NCBI RefSeq assembly: GCF_003752465.1
Contig: NZ_RKHJ01000001.1
Coordinates: 1,674,001-1,738,000, forward strand
Reading direction: 5' to 3'
Length of the DNA: 64,000 nucleotides
Source: Agrococcus jenensis
GTDB taxonomy: Bacteria > Actinomycetota > Actinomycetes > Actinomycetales > Microbacteriaceae
In this document: positions 54,230 to 62,848 of the stretch, one piece after another
How the letters are laid out: every line of letters starts with the position of its first letter
How positions within the stretch are numbered: the first letter of the stretch is position 1
Translations under genes and position numbers: made by a program
Notes under the pieces: generated by a model
The model's database searches: none
Seen by the model: the letters and a program-made list of their open reading frames with translations, nothing else
What the model was told of the DNA's origin: nothing

Positions 54230-55651
54230 CTACTTCGCGACGCCCGGGTGCGTCATCGACAGCAGGTCGAGCGCCTTGTCCATGTCGGCCTCCGACAGCT
54301 CGCCGCGCTCGACGTAGCCGAGGTCGATGACCGCCTCGCGCACGGTGATGCCCTGCTTGACCGAGTGCTTCGCGATCTTCGCGGCGGCCTCGTAGCCGAT
54401 CAGGCGGTTGAGCGGGGTGACGATCGACGGGCTCATGCCGGCGAGCGCGGCCGCGCGCTCGACGTCGGCCTCGAGGCCGGCGACGGTCTTGTCGGCGAGC
54501 ACGCGGGACGCGTTCGAGAGCAGCCGGATCGACTCGAGCAACGCCGTGCCCATCACCGGGATCTGCACGTTGAGCTCGAACGAGCCAGAGGCGCCGGCCC
54601 ACGCGACGGTCGCGTCGTTGCCGATGATGCGCGCGCACACCATGAGCACGGCCTCCGGCACGACCGGGTTGACCTTGCCGGGCATGATCGACGAGCCCGG
54701 CTGCAGGTCGGGGATGCGCAGCTCGCCGAGCCCCGTGTTCGGGCCCGAGCCCATCCACCGCAGGTCGTTGTTGATCTTCGTGAGCGACACGGCGATCGTG
54801 CGCAGCGCGCCGGATGCCTCGACGAGGCCGTCGCGGTTGGCCTGCGCCTCGAAGTGGTTGCGCGCCTCGGTGATCGGGAGCCCCGACGAGGCGGCGATCT
54901 CGGCGATCACGCGCTCGGGGAAGCCGAGCGGCGTGTTGATGCCCGTGCCGACGGCCGTGCCGCCCTGCGGCACCTCGGCGACGCGGGGGAGCGCGGCCTG
55001 GATGCGCTCGATGCCGTAGCGCACCTGCGCGGCGTAGCCGCCGAACTCCTGGCCGAGCGTGACGGGCGTCGCGTCCATGAGGTGCGTGCGGCCCGGCTTC
55101 ACGGCGTCCGCCCAGAGCGTCGCCTTCTCCTCGAGCGCCTCGGCGAGGTGCTCGAGGGCGGGGATCGCCTGCTCGATGAGCGCACCGGTGACCGCGATGT
55201 GCACCGAGGTCGGGAAGACGTCGTTCGACGACTGCGACGCGTTGACGTGGTCGTTCGGGTGCACCGCGCTGTCACCACCGGCAGCGGCGCGGTGGCGCGT
55301 GGCGAGGGTCGCGAGCACCTCGTTCATGTTCATGTTCGACGAGGTGCCGGACCCCGTCTGGTAGGTGTCGACCGGGAACTGGTCGTGGTGCGCGCCGCCG
55401 ATGATCTCGTCGGCCGCGGCGACGATCGCGTCGGCGACGTCGGCCTCGAGGATGCCGAGCTCGCGGTTGGCGATCGCCGCCGCGCGCTTGATGCGGGCGA
55501 GCGCGACGATCTGCGCGGGCTCGAGGCCCGAGCCCGAGATCGGGAAGTTCTCGACGGCGCGCTGCGTCTGCGCGGCGTACAGCGCGTCCTTCGGGACGCG
55601 CACCTCGCCCATCGTGTCGTGCTCGATGCGGTACTGGTCCTGCGCGTTCAC
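54230..55651 (-). CDS. fumC: Class II fumarate hydratase
   Basis: 473-residue TCA-cycle enzyme interconverting fumarate and malate. Signature [11 protein letters not shown] is the flexible active-site loop; [31 protein letters not shown] and [15 protein letters not shown] are the other active-site segments. These fit FumC rather than aspartase. The start is GTG with GGAGG 9 nt upstream. It ends the minus-strand run xseB-DUF4245-fumC. Confidence 0.95.
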   Translation of the reverse strand: MNAQDQYRIEHDTMGEVRVPKDALYAAQTQRAVENFPISGSGLEPAQIVALARIKRAAAIANRELGILEADVADAIVAAADEIIGGAHHDQFPVDTYQTGSGTSSNMNMNEVLATLATRHRAAAGGDSAVHPNDHVNASQSSNDVFPTSVHIAVTGALIEQAIPALEHLAEALEEKATLWADAVKPGRTHLMDATPVTLGQEFGGYAAQVRYGIERIQAALPRVAEVPQGGTAVGTGINTPLGFPERVIAEIAASSGLPITEARNHFEAQANRDGLVEASGALRTIAVSLTKINNDLRWMGSGPNTGLGELRIPDLQPGSSIMPGKVNPVVPEAVLMVCARIIGNDATVAWAGASGSFELNVQIPVMGTALLESIRLLSNASRVLADKTVAGLEADVERAAALAGMSPSIVTPLNRLIGYEAAAKIAKHSVKQGITVREAVIDLGYVERGELSEADMDKALDLLSMTHPGVAK

Positions 55652-55688
55652 GTCGTCGTGCCTCCGGGTCGTGCGTGGTGGTGGTGGG

Positions 55689-56321
55689 TCACTCGCCGGC
55701 CGCGAGCTGCGCGCTCACTGCCTCGGCGAAGGTCTGCAGCTCGGCGTCGCCCGCGGTGCCCGCGACGACGACGGTGGATGCGCCGCGCTCGGTGGTGAGC
55801 ACGTAGGCGAGGTTGCCGGGATCCTCGGCGGCGCGCTGGTCGTGCTCCGTCCACGTGATGCCGGAGATCTCGCGCTCGCCGGTCGGCGGGGCGTCCTCGG
55901 TCGCGGTCACGAGCCAGGTCGGGTTGGCGTCGACCGCCTGCGTGAACGAGAGGAACTGCTCGTCGGGGGTGACGTAGCCGGCGTACCAGGTGGTGATGCC
56001 GTCGGCACCGGTGCGGAGCTCGGCGAGGTTCGCGGACCAGCCCTCGGGGAGCGCGGGCACGACGAGCGGGGCGTCGACGACGCCCTGCGCCGCCGCGGCG
56101 GCGGCCGGCACGTCGAACGGCTCCCGCTCGGGGAGGCCCGGCCGGACGACCACGAGCACCATGACGAGCACGACCGCGAGGCAGACGACGATGGCGGCGA
56201 TCAGGTTGCCGAACGTCTGGTTGTCGCGGTGGCGCTTCGACGCTGCCGCCTTGCGCGCGGCCATCTCCTCGGGCGTCTCCGGGCGACCGAGCTCGGCGAC
56301 GATGCGGCGCTCGCGGCTCAT
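55689..56321 (-). CDS. DUF4245 membrane-anchored protein
   Basis: 210-residue protein: a cytosolic N-terminus with [26 protein letters not shown] charged sequence (about residues 14-37), one membrane span (about 38-62), and an extracytoplasmic domain with [23 protein letters not shown] and [15 protein letters not shown], the DUF4245 pattern. Function unknown. Its ATG overlaps the xseB stop (ATGA), and its place between xseB and fumC is conserved in related actinobacteria as I recall. Confidence 0.85.
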   Translation of the reverse strand: MSRERRIVAELGRPETPEEMAARKAAASKRHRDNQTFGNLIAAIVVCLAVVLVMVLVVVRPGLPEREPFDVPAAAAAAQGVVDAPLVVPALPEGWSANLAELRTGADGITTWYAGYVTPDEQFLSFTQAVDANPTWLVTATEDAPPTGEREISGITWTEHDQRAAEDPGNLAYVLTTERGASTVVVAGTAGDAELQTFAEAVSAQLAAGE

Positions 56322-56566
56322 GCCTGGCCGGCCTCCTGCGCCGTCGCGGCGGGCCCGGAGGCGCGCGCGGCGTCGAGGCGGGCCTTCGCGCCCTGCAGCC
56401 ACTCCTCGCAGCGATCGGCGAGCGCGTTGCCGCGCTCCCAGAGCGCGAGCGACTCCTCGAGCGACGCGCCACCGGACTCGAGCGCGTGCACGACCCGCAC
56501 GAGCTCGTCGCGCGCGGCCTCGTAGCCGAGCTCGGCGACGGGCGCTGCGGGGTCGGGATTGGTCAC
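56318..56566 (-). CDS. xseB: Exodeoxyribonuclease VII small subunit
   Basis: 82-residue helical subunit. The core [20 protein letters not shown], then [24 protein letters not shown] is diagnostic. With XseA it degrades single-stranded DNA. The GTG at 56566 has TAGGCT 6 nt upstream (leaderless). xseA, normally adjacent, is 2.6 kb away at 59199-60422 with two plus-strand genes between, so xseB now has its own promoter. Confidence 0.93.
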   Translation of the reverse strand: MTNPDPAAPVAELGYEAARDELVRVVHALESGGASLEESLALWERGNALADRCEEWLQGAKARLDAARASGPAATAQEAGQA

Positions 56567-56572
56567 GGCTCC

Positions 56573-56578
56573 AGCCTA
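56573..56578 (-). promoter_or_regulatory. -10 element of xseB (leaderless)
   Basis: TAGGCT on the minus strand, 6 nt before the GTG at 56566. Confidence 0.55.
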
Positions 56579-56680
56579 CCGCGCAGCGCTCGCGCACGCC
56601 GTGGCGTGCTCGTGCGCATCGGGGTACGGCGCGCGTGCGAAAATCGAGATCAGACATCCCGACGACCGTGAGGATCTGCC

Positions 56681-57871
56681 GTGCCCATCGCACCCGCCGA
56701 CGCCACCATGGCTGAGATCGAGCAGCTGATCCGCTTCGACACCACCAGCCGCGAGTCGAACCTCGAGCTCATCGACCACGTGACGGAGCGCCTCGCCGCG
56801 GTCGGCGTCGAGCCGGTGCTCGTGCCGAGCCCCGACGGGCGGAAGGCCAACCTGCTCGCGACCTTCCCGGCGGCCGACGGCACGGTCACCGGCGGCGTCG
56901 TGCTGTCGGCCCACACCGACGTCGTCCCCGTCGACGGCCAGGTGTGGAGCAGCGAGCCGTTCGCCCCCGAGATCCGCGACGGCCGGCTGTACGCGCGTGG
57001 CAGCGCCGACATGAAGTCGTTCCTCGGCGTCGTCGTCGCCAAGTTGCCGGCGCTCGCGCAGGCGACGCTCGCCGAGCCCATCCACCTCGCCCTCTCGTAC
57101 GACGAGGAGGTCGGCTGCGTCGGCGCCGTCGACCTCGTCGACGAGATCGTCCGTCGCGACCTGCAGCCCCGCGGCTGCGTCGTGGGGGAGCCCACGAGCA
57201 TGCGCGTCGTGCGCGGCCACAAGTCGATGAACGTGTTCCGCGTGGACGTGCGCGGTCTCGCGGCGCACTCGTCCCTCACGCCGCAGGGCGTGAACGCGAT
57301 CGCCTACGCCGCCGAGCTCGTGCGCTTCGTGCAGGGCGTCGCCGACGAGATGCGCGCGGATGGGCCCTTCGACGAGGCCTACGTCGTGCCCTTCACGACC
57401 GTGAGCGTGAACCGCATCGAGGGCGGCATCGCCGTCAACACCATCCCCGCGGAGTGCACGGTGCTCTTCGAGTACCGCGCGCTCACCACCGTCGACCACG
57501 ACGCGCTCACCGAGCGCTTCCGCGCGGAGTGCCGGCGGATCGAGGCCGCGATGCGCGAGCAGCACCCCGGTGCGAGCGTCGAGCTCACCGTCACCGCGGC
57601 GGCGCCCGGCGTCGACACGCCCGCCGACGCCGAGATCGTCGCGCTCGCCGCGGCGTGGGGCGCCGAGCCGAGCGACACGAAGGTCACCTACGGCACGGAG
57701 GCCGGCCTGTTCGCGCAGGCGGGCATCCCCACCGTCGTGTGCGGCCCGGGCGACATCGCCCAGGCGCACGCCCCCGACGAGTTCATCGACCTCGCGCAGA
57801 TCGCGCAGTGCGAGGCGTTCATCGACCGGTTGATCACGGGCCTCTCCGGCTCTGACGAGGAGTCAGCATGA
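56681..57871 (+). CDS. M20 metallopeptidase, acetylornithine deacetylase-like
   Basis: 396-residue zinc hydrolase. Metal and catalytic segments are LSAHTDVVPVDG (His and Asp), ARGSADMKSF (bridging Asp), SYDEEVGCVGA (general base Glu and ligand Glu) and the C-terminal AHAPDEFI (ligand His). Dimerisation-domain sequence lies between about residues 185 and 295. It most resembles ArgE-type N-acetylornithine deacetylases, but coupling to an MFS transporter (ATGA overlap) rather than arg genes suggests a catabolic N-acyl amino acid or peptide substrate. The GTG has GAGGA upstream. Confidence 0.85.
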   Translation: MPIAPADATMAEIEQLIRFDTTSRESNLELIDHVTERLAAVGVEPVLVPSPDGRKANLLATFPAADGTVTGGVVLSAHTDVVPVDGQVWSSEPFAPEIRDGRLYARGSADMKSFLGVVVAKLPALAQATLAEPIHLALSYDEEVGCVGAVDLVDEIVRRDLQPRGCVVGEPTSMRVVRGHKSMNVFRVDVRGLAAHSSLTPQGVNAIAYAAELVRFVQGVADEMRADGPFDEAYVVPFTTVSVNRIEGGIAVNTIPAECTVLFEYRALTTVDHDALTERFRAECRRIEAAMREQHPGASVELTVTAAAPGVDTPADAEIVALAAAWGAEPSDTKVTYGTEAGLFAQAGIPTVVCGPGDIAQAHAPDEFIDLAQIAQCEAFIDRLITGLSGSDEESA

Positions 57872-59148
57872 CCACTGCAACACCCACGACCGAGGTGACG
57901 CCCGAGCGGCTCGCCGCAGCCAAGAAGGCGGTGATCTCGAGCTCGATCGGCGCAGCCCTCGAGTGGTTCGACATCATCGTCTACGCCTCGTTCGCGGTCG
58001 TCATCACGGCGAACTTCTTCCCGGAAGCGGGCGCCTACGGGCTCATCCTGACGTTCGCGACCTTCGCGACGACCTACCTGATCCGCCCGCTCGGCGGCAT
58101 GATCCTCGGCAGCTACGCCGACCGGAAGGGGCGCAAGAACGCGCTCACGATCACGCTGCTGCTGATGATGGTCGGGACGCTGCTGATGGCGATCGCGCCG
58201 ACCTACGCGATGGTCGGCGTCTGGGGCGGCGTCATCATCCTGCTGTCGCGGCTCATCCAGGGCTTCTCGGCCGGCGGCGAGTTCGGCACCGCCACGACGT
58301 TCCTCATCGAGACGGCACCGCACAAGAAGATGTTCTACGCGTCGTGGCAGATCGCGGCGCAGGGCGCGTCGATGCTGCTCGCGTCGGGCTTCGGCTTCGC
58401 GCTCAACACCTGGCTCTCGGAGGAGGACCTGTACGCGTGGGGCTGGCGCGTGCCGTTCTTCGTCGGCCTGCTCATCGGCCCGGTCGGCCTCTACATCCGC
58501 GCGCGGCTGTCGGAGCCGGACGAGCTCGGCACGACCGAGCGCCGCAAGTCGCCGCTCGGCACGCTCTTCCGCGAGCACTGGGGCCGCCTGCTGGCCGGCT
58601 CGGCCGTCATCGGCGTCGCGACGATCTCGGTCTACATGATCCTGTACATGCCGACGTTCGCGGTGACGAACCTCGACATCCCGCCGGCCGCCGCCTACCT
58701 CGGGGGCGTCGTCGCCGGCACCATCACCGTGTTCCTGTCGCCGTACGTCGGGCACCTCGCCGACCGCTTCGGGCCGGCACGCATCATGACCTACGCCGCG
58801 GTCGCCGCGCTCGTGCTCGCGTGGCCGATCTTCCAGCTGATCGTGAGCCTGCGCAGCGTCGTGGCGCTCGTCGTCGCGATCGCGCTGCTCGGCGTCATCA
58901 TGGCGTTCTACTTCGCGCCGCTGCCGGGCCTGCTGTCGTCGATGTTCCCCGCCGACATCCGCGGCTCGGGCCTGTCGGTGACGTACAACGTCGGCGTCAC
59001 GCTGCTCGGCGGCATCGCGCCGCTCGTGCTCACCTGGCTGCTGCAGGCGACCGGCTCGCTCAACGCGCCGAGCCTGTACTACATGGCGATCGCCGTGCTG
59101 TCGCTCGTCGGCCTGTACTTCGTGCGGAAGCGCTACGCGCAGCGCTGA
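57868..59148 (+). CDS. MFS transporter, metabolite:H+ symporter (MHS) family
   Basis: 426-residue transporter with twelve predicted spans. The N-terminal IGAALEWFDIIVYASFA and the loop GSYADRKGRKNALT, plus FSAGGEFGTATTFLIETAP, are MHS-family hallmarks (citrate, proline/betaine, alpha-ketoglutarate carriers). It is coupled to the M20 peptidase gene by ATGA, so it probably imports that enzyme's substrate. A perfect terminator hairpin follows 10 nt after the stop. Confidence 0.9.
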   Translation: MTTATPTTEVTPERLAAAKKAVISSSIGAALEWFDIIVYASFAVVITANFFPEAGAYGLILTFATFATTYLIRPLGGMILGSYADRKGRKNALTITLLLMMVGTLLMAIAPTYAMVGVWGGVIILLSRLIQGFSAGGEFGTATTFLIETAPHKKMFYASWQIAAQGASMLLASGFGFALNTWLSEEDLYAWGWRVPFFVGLLIGPVGLYIRARLSEPDELGTTERRKSPLGTLFREHWGRLLAGSAVIGVATISVYMILYMPTFAVTNLDIPPAAAYLGGVVAGTITVFLSPYVGHLADRFGPARIMTYAAVAALVLAWPIFQLIVSLRSVVALVVAIALLGVIMAFYFAPLPGLLSSMFPADIRGSGLSVTYNVGVTLLGGIAPLVLTWLLQATGSLNAPSLYYMAIAVLSLVGLYFVRKRYAQR

Positions 59149-59158
59149 GCCCGCATGA

Positions 59159-59193
59159 CGATGCCCCGGTCGCCTCGAGCGACCGGGGCATCG
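59159..59193. terminator. Bidirectional hairpin terminator between the MFS gene and xseA
   Basis: Perfect 15-bp stem (59159-59173 with 59179-59193, CGATGCCCCGGTCGC) and a 5-nt loop, placed between two convergent stop codons. Confidence 0.88.
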
Positions 59194-59198
59194 CCGTG

Positions 59199-60422
59199 TC
59201 AGCGCTCGGGATGCGCGGCGCGCACCTCGGCGTCGAGCGTGCCGCTCGCGAGCGTGACGAGCAGCTGGTCGCCCGCGGCGACGGATGCGGCGTCGCGCGC
59301 GACCGAGCCCGCGGCGGTCTGCACCACCGCGTAGCCCCGGTCGAGCGTGGACTGCGGGCTGAGCGCCCGCAGCGTCTGCCGCAGGTGGTCGAGCCGCTGG
59401 CCGCCGAGCTCGACGACGCGGCCCGCGAGCTCGTCGGCGCGCGCGGTGAGCCGCGCGAGGTCGTCGGCGCGCGCGTCGATCATCGACTCCGGCCGCGCGA
59501 GCGCCGGCCGGGTGCGGAGCGCCTCGAGCCGCTCGGCCTCGCGGGCGACGTGCTGCGTCACGCGGGCCCGCAGCTGCGCCCGCGCCTGCGCGATGCGCGA
59601 GAGCTCCTCGGCGACGTCCGGCACGATCCGCTTCGCCGCATCCGTCGGGGTGGAGGCGCGCAGGTCGGCGACGTCGTCGAGCAGCGGCCGGTCCGCCTCG
59701 TGCCCGATCGCCGAGACGATCGGCGTCGTGGCGGCCGCGACGGCGCGCAGCAGGCGCTCGTCGCTGAAGCCGAGCAGGTTCTGGAAGTCGCCGCCGCCGC
59801 GCGCGATCACGATCACCTCGACCTCGGGGTCGGCCTCGAGGCGCTCGAGCGCCGCGAGCACCGTGGGCACCGTCTGGTCGCCCTGGACCGCGGCGTGCTC
59901 GACCCGGAAGCGCACGCCAGGCCAGCGCAGCTGCGCGTTGCGCAGCACATCCTTCTCGGCGTCGGAGTCGCGGCCGGTGATGAGGCCGACGGTGCCGGGC
60001 AGGAAGGGGAGCGGCCGCTTGCGCGCGGCGTCGAACAGGCCCTCGGCCGCGAGCGACCGGCGGAGCGCCTCGAGCCGCGCGAGCAGGTCGCCGAGCCCGA
60101 CGTGGCGGATCTGCGCCGTCACCATCGAGAGCGTGCCTGCGCGCGGCCAGTAGTCGGGCTTCACGAGCAGCACGGCCCGGTCGCCCTGGCGGAACTCTCC
60201 CTCGATGCGCGACAGCGTCGAGCTCCAGACGTTGAACGACACCGTCGAGTCGCTGGAGACGTCCTTGAGCTTGCCGAAGACGTTGCCGCGCGACGCCGAC
60301 CACTGCGTGATCTCGCCCTCGACCCACAGGTAGCCGAGCCGGCCGATGTAGGACTTCAGCTCGCCGCCGAGGCGCTCGACGCTCCACGGCTCGTCAGGCG
60401 TGCCGGTGATCCGCTCGGCCAT
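59199..60422 (-). CDS. xseA: Exodeoxyribonuclease VII large subunit
   Basis: 407-residue catalytic subunit. An N-terminal OB-fold (WVEGEITQWSASRGNVFGKLKD) is followed by the nuclease core with VGLITGRDSDAEKDVL, VIVIARGGGDFQNLLGFSDE and IVSAIGHEADRPLLDDVADLRASTPT, and then the coiled coil that holds XseB. The ATG at 60422 has GGGAG upstream; the longer frame is shadow. Divergent to ispH, the common actinobacterial arrangement, but separated from xseB. Confidence 0.94.
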   Translation of the reverse strand: MAERITGTPDEPWSVERLGGELKSYIGRLGYLWVEGEITQWSASRGNVFGKLKDVSSDSTVSFNVWSSTLSRIEGEFRQGDRAVLLVKPDYWPRAGTLSMVTAQIRHVGLGDLLARLEALRRSLAAEGLFDAARKRPLPFLPGTVGLITGRDSDAEKDVLRNAQLRWPGVRFRVEHAAVQGDQTVPTVLAALERLEADPEVEVIVIARGGGDFQNLLGFSDERLLRAVAAATTPIVSAIGHEADRPLLDDVADLRASTPTDAAKRIVPDVAEELSRIAQARAQLRARVTQHVAREAERLEALRTRPALARPESMIDARADDLARLTARADELAGRVVELGGQRLDHLRQTLRALSPQSTLDRGYAVVQTAAGSVARDAASVAAGDQLLVTLASGTLDAEVRAAHPER

Positions 60423-60476
60423 GCAGCTCCCGTCCTCCGCGGCGCCACGCACGGGCGCCTCATCGTCAGTCCAACG

Positions 60477-60482
60477 TAGACT
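60477..60482 (+). promoter_or_regulatory. -10 element of ispH (leaderless)
   Basis: TAGACT ends 6 nt before the GTG at 60489. Confidence 0.6.
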
Positions 60483-60488
60483 GGGCAG

Positions 60489-61517
60489 GTGACGATCACG
60501 AACGGACGAGTCCCGCTCGACGCCCCGCGTCCCGCGCTCCGCCGGGGTCGGCTCCAGGACCGCCCCGTCGACGGCGGCAAGCACATCCTGCTCGCGACGC
60601 CGCGCGGCTACTGCGCGGGCGTCGACCGCGCGGTGCTCGCGGTCGAGAAGGCCATCGAGCAGTACGAGGGCCCCATCTACGTGCGCAAGGAGATCGTGCA
60701 CAACAAGCACGTCGTCTCGACGCTCGAGTCGCAGGGCGCGATCTTCGTCGACGAGGTGGATGCGGTGCCCGAGGGTGCGCGCGTCATCTTCAGCGCCCAC
60801 GGGGTGAGCCCCGCCGTCGTGCAGGCGGCCGCCGACCGCGGCCTCGACGCGATCGACGCGACGTGCCCGCTCGTGACGAAGGTGCACCGCGAGGCCGTCC
60901 GGTTCGCGCGCGACGACTTCGAGATCCTGCTCATCGGCCACGAGGGCCACGAGGAGGTCGAGGGCACGGCGGGCGAGGCGCCCGACCACGTCACGATCGT
61001 CAACAGCCCCGACGAGGCCGACACCGTGCAGGTGCAGGACCCCGACCGGCTCGTCTGGCTCAGCCAGACGACGCTCTCGGTCGACGAGACGATGGAGACC
61101 GTGCGCCGGCTGCGCGCCCGGTTCCCCAACCTGCAGGACCCGCCCAGCGACGACATCTGCTACGCCACGCAGAACCGGCAGGTCGCGATCAAGAAGGTCG
61201 CGCCCGACGCCGACCTCGTGATCATCGTCGGCAGCGCGAACTCCTCGAACTCGGTGCGACTCGTCGAGGTCGCCCTCGAGTACGGCGCGAAGGCCGCCTA
61301 CCGGGTCGACTACTCGACCGAGATCCAGCAGGAGTGGCTCGAGGGCGTGCGCTCGATCGGCGTCTCGAGCGGCGCGAGCGTGCCAGAGGGCCTCGTGCGC
61401 GAGGTGCTCGCCGAGCTCGAGGACGCCGGCTACCGCGACATCACCGAGGTGCGGACGGCCGAGGAGGACCTCATCTTCTCGCTCCCCAAGGAGCTGCGCC
61501 CGAGCCGCAACCGCTGA
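60489..61517 (+). CDS. ispH: 4-hydroxy-3-methylbut-2-enyl diphosphate reductase
   Basis: 342-residue iron-sulfur enzyme for the last step of the non-mevalonate pathway (IPP and DMAPP). The three cluster cysteines are in [12 protein letters not shown] (Cys42), DATCPLVTK and [18 protein letters not shown] binds diphosphate. About 30 residues precede the core. The GTG is leaderless (TAGACT at 6 nt). Confidence 0.96.
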   Translation: MTITNGRVPLDAPRPALRRGRLQDRPVDGGKHILLATPRGYCAGVDRAVLAVEKAIEQYEGPIYVRKEIVHNKHVVSTLESQGAIFVDEVDAVPEGARVIFSAHGVSPAVVQAAADRGLDAIDATCPLVTKVHREAVRFARDDFEILLIGHEGHEEVEGTAGEAPDHVTIVNSPDEADTVQVQDPDRLVWLSQTTLSVDETMETVRRLRARFPNLQDPPSDDICYATQNRQVAIKKVAPDADLVIIVGSANSSNSVRLVEVALEYGAKAAYRVDYSTEIQQEWLEGVRSIGVSSGASVPEGLVREVLAELEDAGYRDITEVRTAEEDLIFSLPKELRPSRNR

Positions 61518-61566
61518 CGCGCCAGCGCGGAGCGGTCGTTCCTGGCACACTCCCAGCGGCCCTGGA

Positions 61567-61572
61567 TACGCT
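61567..61572 (+). promoter_or_regulatory. -10 element of the acidic protein gene (leaderless)
   Basis: TACGCT ends 6 nt before the ATG at 61579. Confidence 0.55.
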
Positions 61573-61578
61573 CGCGGC

Positions 61579-62076
61579 ATGACGGATCAGCAGCTTCGAG
61601 ACGAGGACAGCACGCAGGCGACCGCGGCAGGCGCAGCCGGCGACGGCGGCGCGGGGATCGCCCCCGAGGGCACCGACGCGGTGCGCCAGGCGAGCGCGAT
61701 CGACACCGACCAGGTCGACGACGACGAGGGCGCGCTCGGCGCCGTCTCGACGACCCCGGTGGACGACGGCGACGTCGCCGACCCCGATCAGTGGGCGGAT
61801 CGCATGGCCGCCGGCGAGGACTTCGACGAGTCGATGGGCGACCCCGCGGACGACGATCGCGTGCTCGCGACCGACGAGCTCGACGAGATCGACGACGACG
61901 ACGCGCCCGAGGGCGCCGAGGCGCACGACGAGGAGCACGAGGGCGACGACCCCGCCGACATCCCCGATGAGCACGGCGGCACGCAGTCGGGCATCGACAG
62001 CGACGACAACGGCGTGGACGACACCGTGCTCCCCGAGGGCACCGACAGCATCGTCGACGACACCGACTGGGAGTGA
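61579..62076 (+). CDS. Highly acidic, lysine-free protein
   Basis: 165 residues, about a third Asp or Glu, no Lys, no Cys and only four Arg, with many Gly, Ala and Pro. It is predicted disordered throughout, apart from a possible short helix near DPDQWADRMAAGEDFDESM. There is no signal peptide or membrane span. I recognise no family; similar acidic proteins follow ispH in related genomes as far as I recall. A calcium- or cation-binding or nucleic-acid-mimic role is only a guess. TACGCT lies 6 nt before the ATG. A perfect palindrome starts 4 nt after the stop. Confidence 0.75.
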   Translation: MTDQQLRDEDSTQATAAGAAGDGGAGIAPEGTDAVRQASAIDTDQVDDDEGALGAVSTTPVDDGDVADPDQWADRMAAGEDFDESMGDPADDDRVLATDELDEIDDDDAPEGAEAHDEEHEGDDPADIPDEHGGTQSGIDSDDNGVDDTVLPEGTDSIVDDTDWE

Positions 62077-62079
62077 TCG

Positions 62080-62142
62080 CTCAACGTCGCCAGTGGTCGC
62101 GCGACGCGCAGAGCGCCTCGTCCGACCACTGGCGACGTTGAG
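62080..62142. repeat. Dispersed palindrome, copy 2 (perfect arms)
   Basis: Left arm TCAACGTCGCCAGTGGTCG (62081-62099) and its exact complement (62123-62141) enclose a 23-nt loop; one further C-G pair flanks them. Same architecture as the copy at 4640-4700, including a start 4 nt after a stop codon, while the loop sequences differ. Confidence 0.9.
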
Positions 62143-62174
62143 AGCGCTGGCCTGACCTCGCGCGGAGGCTCGAG

Positions 62175-62795
62175 TCAGGCGCCTCGCTCCGTCACTGGGT
62201 CGAGAGCCTCGCCGAGCTGTTGCAGGGCCAGCGGCATGAGCATCCGCACCGCCGCGTCGACGACTTCGTCCACCCGGTGCGGAGGCAGCCGGCCGGCGCA
62301 CGCCATCGCGCTGATGCCCTCCGTCGTCGCCGCGAGCAAGAACGGCAGCGGGCCGAGCGCCTCTGGGTCCTGCTTGCCGAGGAGCTCCGATCCCAGCGCG
62401 AAGAACCGCTCCGCCGAGGACTGCGCCGACGGGCCACGCTCGGGTCGCTCGCCGCCTGCGGACGCGAACATGAGTCGCATCAGGGCAGCGTGGCGCTGCG
62501 CGAACCGCACGTGGCCGCGGACGTAGGCGGTGAAGCGCGCTTCGAAGTCCTCGGGGCCTCGAGCGGCCTCAAGCTGCGCCCGCAGCTCGTCGAAGCCGCT
62601 CGCGGCGATCGCGTCGAGGAGCGCGTCTCGATCCGCGAAGTGGCGCAAGGGGGCACCGTGACTGACGCCGACGCGTCGGGCGAGCTCCCGCACGGTGACT
62701 GCCTGCGGTCCCTGCTCCTCGAGGAGCGCACGACCTTCCCGGACGAGCTCCTCTCGGAGCGACCCATGGTGGTAGGAACGCGCCTGCTGAGCCAT
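62175..62795 (-). CDS. TetR-family transcriptional regulator
   Basis: 206-residue repressor. The N-terminal helix-turn-helix reads SLREELVREGRALLEEQG, VTVRELARRVGVSHGAPLRHF. A helical ligand domain follows with a WHG-type C-terminal region. The ATG at 62795 has TACCCT 6 nt upstream; the GTG at 62819 is rejected. It is divergent to an SDR gene, with a perfect 17-bp palindrome in the shared promoter overlapping the expected -35 of this gene, so it probably represses both. Confidence 0.92.
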   Translation of the reverse strand: MAQQARSYHHGSLREELVREGRALLEEQGPQAVTVRELARRVGVSHGAPLRHFADRDALLDAIAASGFDELRAQLEAARGPEDFEARFTAYVRGHVRFAQRHAALMRLMFASAGGERPERGPSAQSSAERFFALGSELLGKQDPEALGPLPFLLAATTEGISAMACAGRLPPHRVDEVVDAAVRMLMPLALQQLGEALDPVTERGA

Positions 62796-62801
62796 GCGCT
62801 C

Positions 62802-62807
62802 AGGGTA
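62802..62807 (-). promoter_or_regulatory. -10 element of the tetR gene (leaderless)
   Basis: TACCCT on the minus strand, 6 nt before the ATG at 62795. Its expected -35 position (about 62825-62830) lies in the operator. Confidence 0.6.
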
Positions 62808-62812
62808 GACGG

Positions 62813-62841
62813 TTGACACGCGTGTAGACAGTGTCTACATT
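62813..62841 (+). promoter_or_regulatory. Full -35/-10 promoter of the SDR gene (leaderless)
   Basis: TTGACA (62813-62818), a 17-nt spacer and TACATT (62836-62841), ending 7 nt before the ATG at 62849. The best-matched promoter in the window. Confidence 0.8.
62823..62839. promoter_or_regulatory. TetR operator, perfect 17-bp palindrome
   Basis: TGTAGACA, G, TGTCTACA. It overlaps the spacer and -10 of the SDR promoter and the expected -35 of tetR, so bound repressor would block both. Confidence 0.75.
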
Positions 62842-62848
62842 CGGCCTC

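Noticed and set aside
60423..61580. Upstream extension of xseA through the ispH region
   Set aside because: The frame is open only as antisense shadow of ispH; ATG 60422 has a ribosome binding site and begins the OB-fold.
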